Position numbers and translations under genes: made by a program. A DNA stretch of 23,209 nucleotides from SKLM01 sp041687115 (GTDB lineage: Bacteria > Chloroflexota > Anaerolineae > B4-G1). The stretch lies in the NCBI GenBank assembly GCA_041687115.1, contig JAWLCP010000042.1:1-23209 (forward strand), read 5' to 3'. Positions 20,605 to 23,209 of this stretch are shown here, piece after piece (positions within the stretch are counted from its first letter, which is position 1; every line of letters starts with the position of its first letter). The notes beneath the pieces were generated by a model. The model searched no databases, was not told the DNA's origin, and saw only the letters and a program-made list of their open reading frames with translations.

Positions 20605-21603
20605 GTGAGAGACAACTCTATCAAGTGGTTTCTGAAGGCGCTGGCGTGGGGCATCGTGGCGGCTATTGCCGGATTGATTGTGACCGTCGTTGGCAATCTG
20701 ATCGCTGAGGACCCGGTGACGTTCACACAGCAGATGCTCAATGGGCTGCAGCTAGGTTTCATGTACGCGATGATCGCGGTCGGCTATACGCTGGTGTACG
20801 GGGTGGTCAAGCTGATCAACTTCGCCTACGGGGACATCTTTATGGTCGGCGCATTCGTCTCCTTTTTTGGCATCACGCAGTACGGCCTGAGCTTCGTGCC
20901 CGCACTCCTGCTGGCGACCGTGGCCTGTGTCTTCTTGGCGGTGACCATTGACCGGGTGGCGTATAAGCCGCTGCGCGACGCGCCGCGTATTGCCGCACTG
21001 ATCACGGCGCTGGGTATGTCGATCTTCCTGGAGTATTTCACGGCGCTGAAGTTCGTCTTCAGCCCGGACTACATCGCCTTCGAGCGGCCGTTCGAACTGG
21101 TGACGTGGAAGGTTGCCGGCGTCACATTCACCAACATTCAGGTGATTGTGGCTGGCGTCTCCATCCTCTACTTCCTCGGTGTGCAGTACATCGTGGGCCG
21201 GACGAAGATCGGCAAGGCGATGCGCGCCAGCGCATTCGACAAGCCGACGGCCCGGCTGATGGGCATCAATGTGAACGCCGTTATCGCCGCCACGTTCGCC
21301 CTGACCGGAGCCCTGGCCGGTACGGCCGCGATGCTCTACGCCACCGCCTATCCGCAGATCTTCACCTTCATGGGTCTCCAGCCTGGCCTGAAGGCCTTCG
21401 TGGCGGCGGTGATCGGCGGCATCGGGAGCATCCCAGGGGCATTCGTCGGCTCGCTCATTATGGGCTTCACAGAGGCGATGACGGTTGGCTTTGCGCCCAT
21501 GGGATCGACCCTCAAGGACGGCGTGGCGTTCACCTTGCTGATCGCCATGCTCCTCATCAAGCCGACGGGCATATTCGGCGATCCGTTCGAGGAAATCAAG
21601 TAG
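20605..21603 (+). CDS. livH: Branched-chain amino acid ABC transporter permease LivH
   Basis: This is a 332-residue inner-membrane permease with about eight to nine helices. Family blocks include QQMLNGLQLGFMYAMIAVGYTLVYGV (about residues 39-64, first transport helix), LINFAYGDIFMVGAF, KIGKAMRASAFDKPTARLMGI (EAA-like cytoplasmic loop contacting the ATPases) and AAVIGGIGSIPGAFVGSLIMG near the end. LivH forms a heterodimer with LivM. An extra N-terminal hydrophobic segment (about 9-33) precedes the usual start of homology. The start is GTG at 20605 with AAGGAG 8 nt upstream. The gene follows the two hairpins after the binding protein and is 12 nt before livM. Confidence 0.95.
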   Translation: MRDNSIKWFLKALAWGIVAAIAGLIVTVVGNLIAEDPVTFTQQMLNGLQLGFMYAMIAVGYTLVYGVVKLINFAYGDIFMVGAFVSFFGITQYGLSFVPALLLATVACVFLAVTIDRVAYKPLRDAPRIAALITALGMSIFLEYFTALKFVFSPDYIAFERPFELVTWKVAGVTFTNIQVIVAGVSILYFLGVQYIVGRTKIGKAMRASAFDKPTARLMGINVNAVIAATFALTGALAGTAAMLYATAYPQIFTFMGLQPGLKAFVAAVIGGIGSIPGAFVGSLIMGFTEAMTVGFAPMGSTLKDGVAFTLLIAMLLIKPTGIFGDPFEEIK

Positions 21604-21615
21604 GGGGAACTGGCT

Positions 21616-22956
21616 ATGAATATGCGCTCCATGCCCACCTGGGTTCAGGCTGTCGTCTTCTTCGTGGTCGTCGCTATCGTGGTCTACGTCAGTTTCTCGC
21701 AAGGGCTGCTCACTGAGTACTGGCAGCAGGTGATCTTGACGGGCGCCATTATGGGTATCTCGGCCTTGGGGTTGAACCTGAAGTACGGGTATACAGGGTT
21801 GTTCGCCCTCGGTCAAGCAGCTTTCTACGGGATTGGTGCCTACTCCTCCGCTTTGGTGACGAAGGATTGGCTGACGCAGTGGAGCGGGAGCCCCGTCGGT
21901 GGGCTGGCGGGCCTGCTGGGCATCGAGGCCGGGTTCATCGCGGCGGTCGTCGTGCTCTCGCTGCTTGACATCGGCCACCGCCGGCGCGCACTCCGCGAGA
22001 GACTGAATAGGCTGATCTCGCCTTTTGAGGCCACGGTCCTGACCACAGTTGCCACCATCTTGGTTGGGGCGCTGGTCCTGGTGGTGGCGGGAGGCGGCGT
22101 GGGATGGCTGGTGCGTAAGGCAGTGCTCGTCATCGCCCCACCCGTGCTGGGCGCGCTGCCCGCGGCCCTGAGTCAGCAACTCGTCTTCTTGATCGCCCTG
22201 ATCGCCGGGACGGTGCTGGCCGCCCTGGTCGGTTTCTTGGTCAGCTTGCCGCTTCTGAACCTGACCTATGACTATCTGTGTATCGCCACGCTGGGCTTCG
22301 GCATCATCGCCTACGTCTTCTTCAACAACGCGGACGTGCTGATCCCGACGATGAAGGGCGCGCGAGGGATGGTGGCCATTCCCCGCCTGACGACGTGGCC
22401 CTGGGTCTTGGGCGTCTTCGCCATCGCGCTCGTGGTGATGCGTAACCTGATCTACTCCAGCACCGGACGGGCCATTCAGGCCACGCGGGACGACCTGATC
22501 GCAGCCGACACGATGGGCATCGATACCTACCAGCATAAGATCCTGGCCTACACCATTGGCTGCGCGTACGCAGGCTTGGCCGGGGGACTCTACGCTCACC
22601 TGTATGCCTTCCTCCACCCTTCCAACTTCACCTGGTTGAAGTCGGTGGATCCGTTTGTGATGGTGGTTTTCGGCGGGGTGGGGAGCATGACGGGAACGGT
22701 TCTTGGCGCCTTCAGCTTCGTAACGCTGCTTGAGGGGCTCCGTGTCCTCCCGGCTGAAATGATCGACTGGCGGTACGTCATCTACCCGGTCATCCTGCTG
22801 CTGGTGATGCTGTTCAGGCCGCAGGGCATCATGGGTACCGGCGAGTGGGGCTTCTTGAGGCGGCCGAAGGTCGGAGGCAAGGACGCCGCGGAGGAGCCGG
22901 TAAGCGCTCCGCACGTGGCTGCGCCGGGGACACAATCGTCGGTGTCGGATGAATAG
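21616..22956 (+). CDS. livM: Branched-chain amino acid ABC transporter permease LivM, with enlarged middle region
   Basis: This is a 446-residue inner-membrane permease. Family blocks are LNLKYGYTGLFALGQAAFYGIGAY (about residues 52-76), LPLLNLTYDYLCIATLGF, STGRAIQATRDDLIAADTMGID (EAA-like loop) and VVFGGVGSMTGTVLGAF. Between about residues 84 and 205 there is an expansion with a basic stretch (HRRRALRERLNRL) and two to three extra hydrophobic segments, longer than in most LivM proteins (usually about 320-360, although some reach 425). The C-terminus (about 410-446) is a polar tail. It partners LivH. The ATG at 21616 follows GGGGGAA. The gene is part of the binding protein-livH-livM-livG operon. 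Confidence 0.94.
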   Translation: MNMRSMPTWVQAVVFFVVVAIVVYVSFSQGLLTEYWQQVILTGAIMGISALGLNLKYGYTGLFALGQAAFYGIGAYSSALVTKDWLTQWSGSPVGGLAGLLGIEAGFIAAVVVLSLLDIGHRRRALRERLNRLISPFEATVLTTVATILVGALVLVVAGGGVGWLVRKAVLVIAPPVLGALPAALSQQLVFLIALIAGTVLAALVGFLVSLPLLNLTYDYLCIATLGFGIIAYVFFNNADVLIPTMKGARGMVAIPRLTTWPWVLGVFAIALVVMRNLIYSSTGRAIQATRDDLIAADTMGIDTYQHKILAYTIGCAYAGLAGGLYAHLYAFLHPSNFTWLKSVDPFVMVVFGGVGSMTGTVLGAFSFVTLLEGLRVLPAEMIDWRYVIYPVILLLVMLFRPQGIMGTGEWGFLRRPKVGGKDAAEEPVSAPHVAAPGTQSSVSDE

Positions 22957-22972
22957 GGGAGGCGAGGAACAC

Positions 22973-23209
22973 ATGCCGCAGTCAAACGGAAACTCGACGG
23001 TAATCAAGATTGACGGGTTGACGAAGTTCTTCGGCGGTCTCCGGGCGGTCCACGAGTTCGACGTGGAGATCAAGGAAGGGGAGCTGGTCGGCCTCATCGG
23101 CCCCAACGGTGCGGGCAAGACGACCATCTTCAATATGATCACCGGCATCTATCCCGTCAGTTCCGGGACGGTGGTCTTCAAGGATAGGAACATCACCAGC
23201 CTGCCCGCC
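22973..23209 (+). CDS. livG: Branched-chain amino acid ABC transporter ATPase LivG, 5' part
   Basis: Only the first 79 codons are inside the window. The visible part shows IDGLTKFFGGLRAVHEFDVE followed by Walker A GPNGAGKTT (about residues 42-50) and the LivG-typical FNMITGIYPVSSG. It would hydrolyse ATP together with LivF to drive the LivHM permease. The ATG at 22973 has GAGG about 8 nt upstream and lies 16 nt after the livM stop, so the gene is co-transcribed. A livF gene is expected beyond the right edge. Confidence 0.93.
   Translation, partial: MPQSNGNSTVIKIDGLTKFFGGLRAVHEFDVEIKEGELVGLIGPNGAGKTTIFNMITGIYPVSSGTVVFKDRNITSLPA

Noticed and set aside
20752..23148. A 798-codon open frame on the minus strand opposite livH, livM and livG
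   Set aside because: It is antisense to three well-recognised transporter genes. Its composition (Arg, His, Gln, Asp-rich) is what GC-rich codons give when read in reverse.

Overview
The window is about 23.2 kb of GC-rich, gene-dense bacterial chromosome. It most likely comes from a Chloroflexota genome of the Anaerolineae type. The clues are a lipoprotein with a long Ala/Pro/Glu-rich linker behind its lipobox, the gene repertoire, very GC-rich third codon positions, and clear sigma-70-type promoters (TTGACA / TATAAT). The phylum is inferred from style and content, not from a marker gene. There is no CRISPR array, transposase or prophage.

Left part, minus strand (1-4450): a nucleotide-sugar operon encoding four enzymes of the WbpA/B/E/D (WlbA/B/C) type, which make a UDP-2,3-diacetamido-2,3-dideoxy-hexuronic acid for surface polysaccharide. 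In transcription order these are an acetyltransferase (wbpD-like), an aminotransferase (wbpE-like), a MntA-HepT (MNT/HEPN) toxin-antitoxin pair inserted in the middle, a Gfo/Idh/MocA 3-dehydrogenase (wbpB-like), and a 6-dehydrogenase (wbpA-like) that runs off the left edge. Position 4451-4802 is non-coding and holds the operon promoter, an overlapping divergent promoter and a 61-bp-spaced repeat.

Middle part (4803-9206): a divergent PRPP-synthetase-like gene (minus) carrying an unrecognised N-terminal domain, divergently transcribed from a PyrK-like flavin/2Fe-2S protein (plus). PyrK converges on lepA (minus), which is transcribed behind tRNA-Gly(CCC) from one strong promoter.

Vitamin-type transporter block (9240-14078, plus): a MocR/GntR-aminotransferase regulator with three direct repeats at its promoter, then a complete group I ECF transporter: S component, two ATPases and the T component, overlapping or closely spaced. 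The substrate is not shown by the sequence; the MocR neighbour makes a vitamin B6-like compound a reasonable guess. The two ATPases have complementary motif defects that fall in the same composite ATP site.

Right part (14240-23209): tRNA-Pro(GGG) converges on pyruvate phosphate dikinase (minus). Between ppdK and the next plus-strand gene lies a 460-base regulatory region with back-to-back promoters sharing a palindrome. A small four-helix membrane protein follows. Then comes a branched-chain amino acid (Liv/HAAT-type) ABC transporter operon: a substrate-binding lipoprotein that is an internal tandem duplication of two complete binding domains, then livH, an enlarged livM and the start of livG at the right edge.

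The most notable items are the two-domain LivJ/K-like lipoprotein, the PRPP-synthetase fusion with a degenerate PRPP loop, the asymmetric EcfA pair, and the toxin-antitoxin module embedded in the sugar operon.
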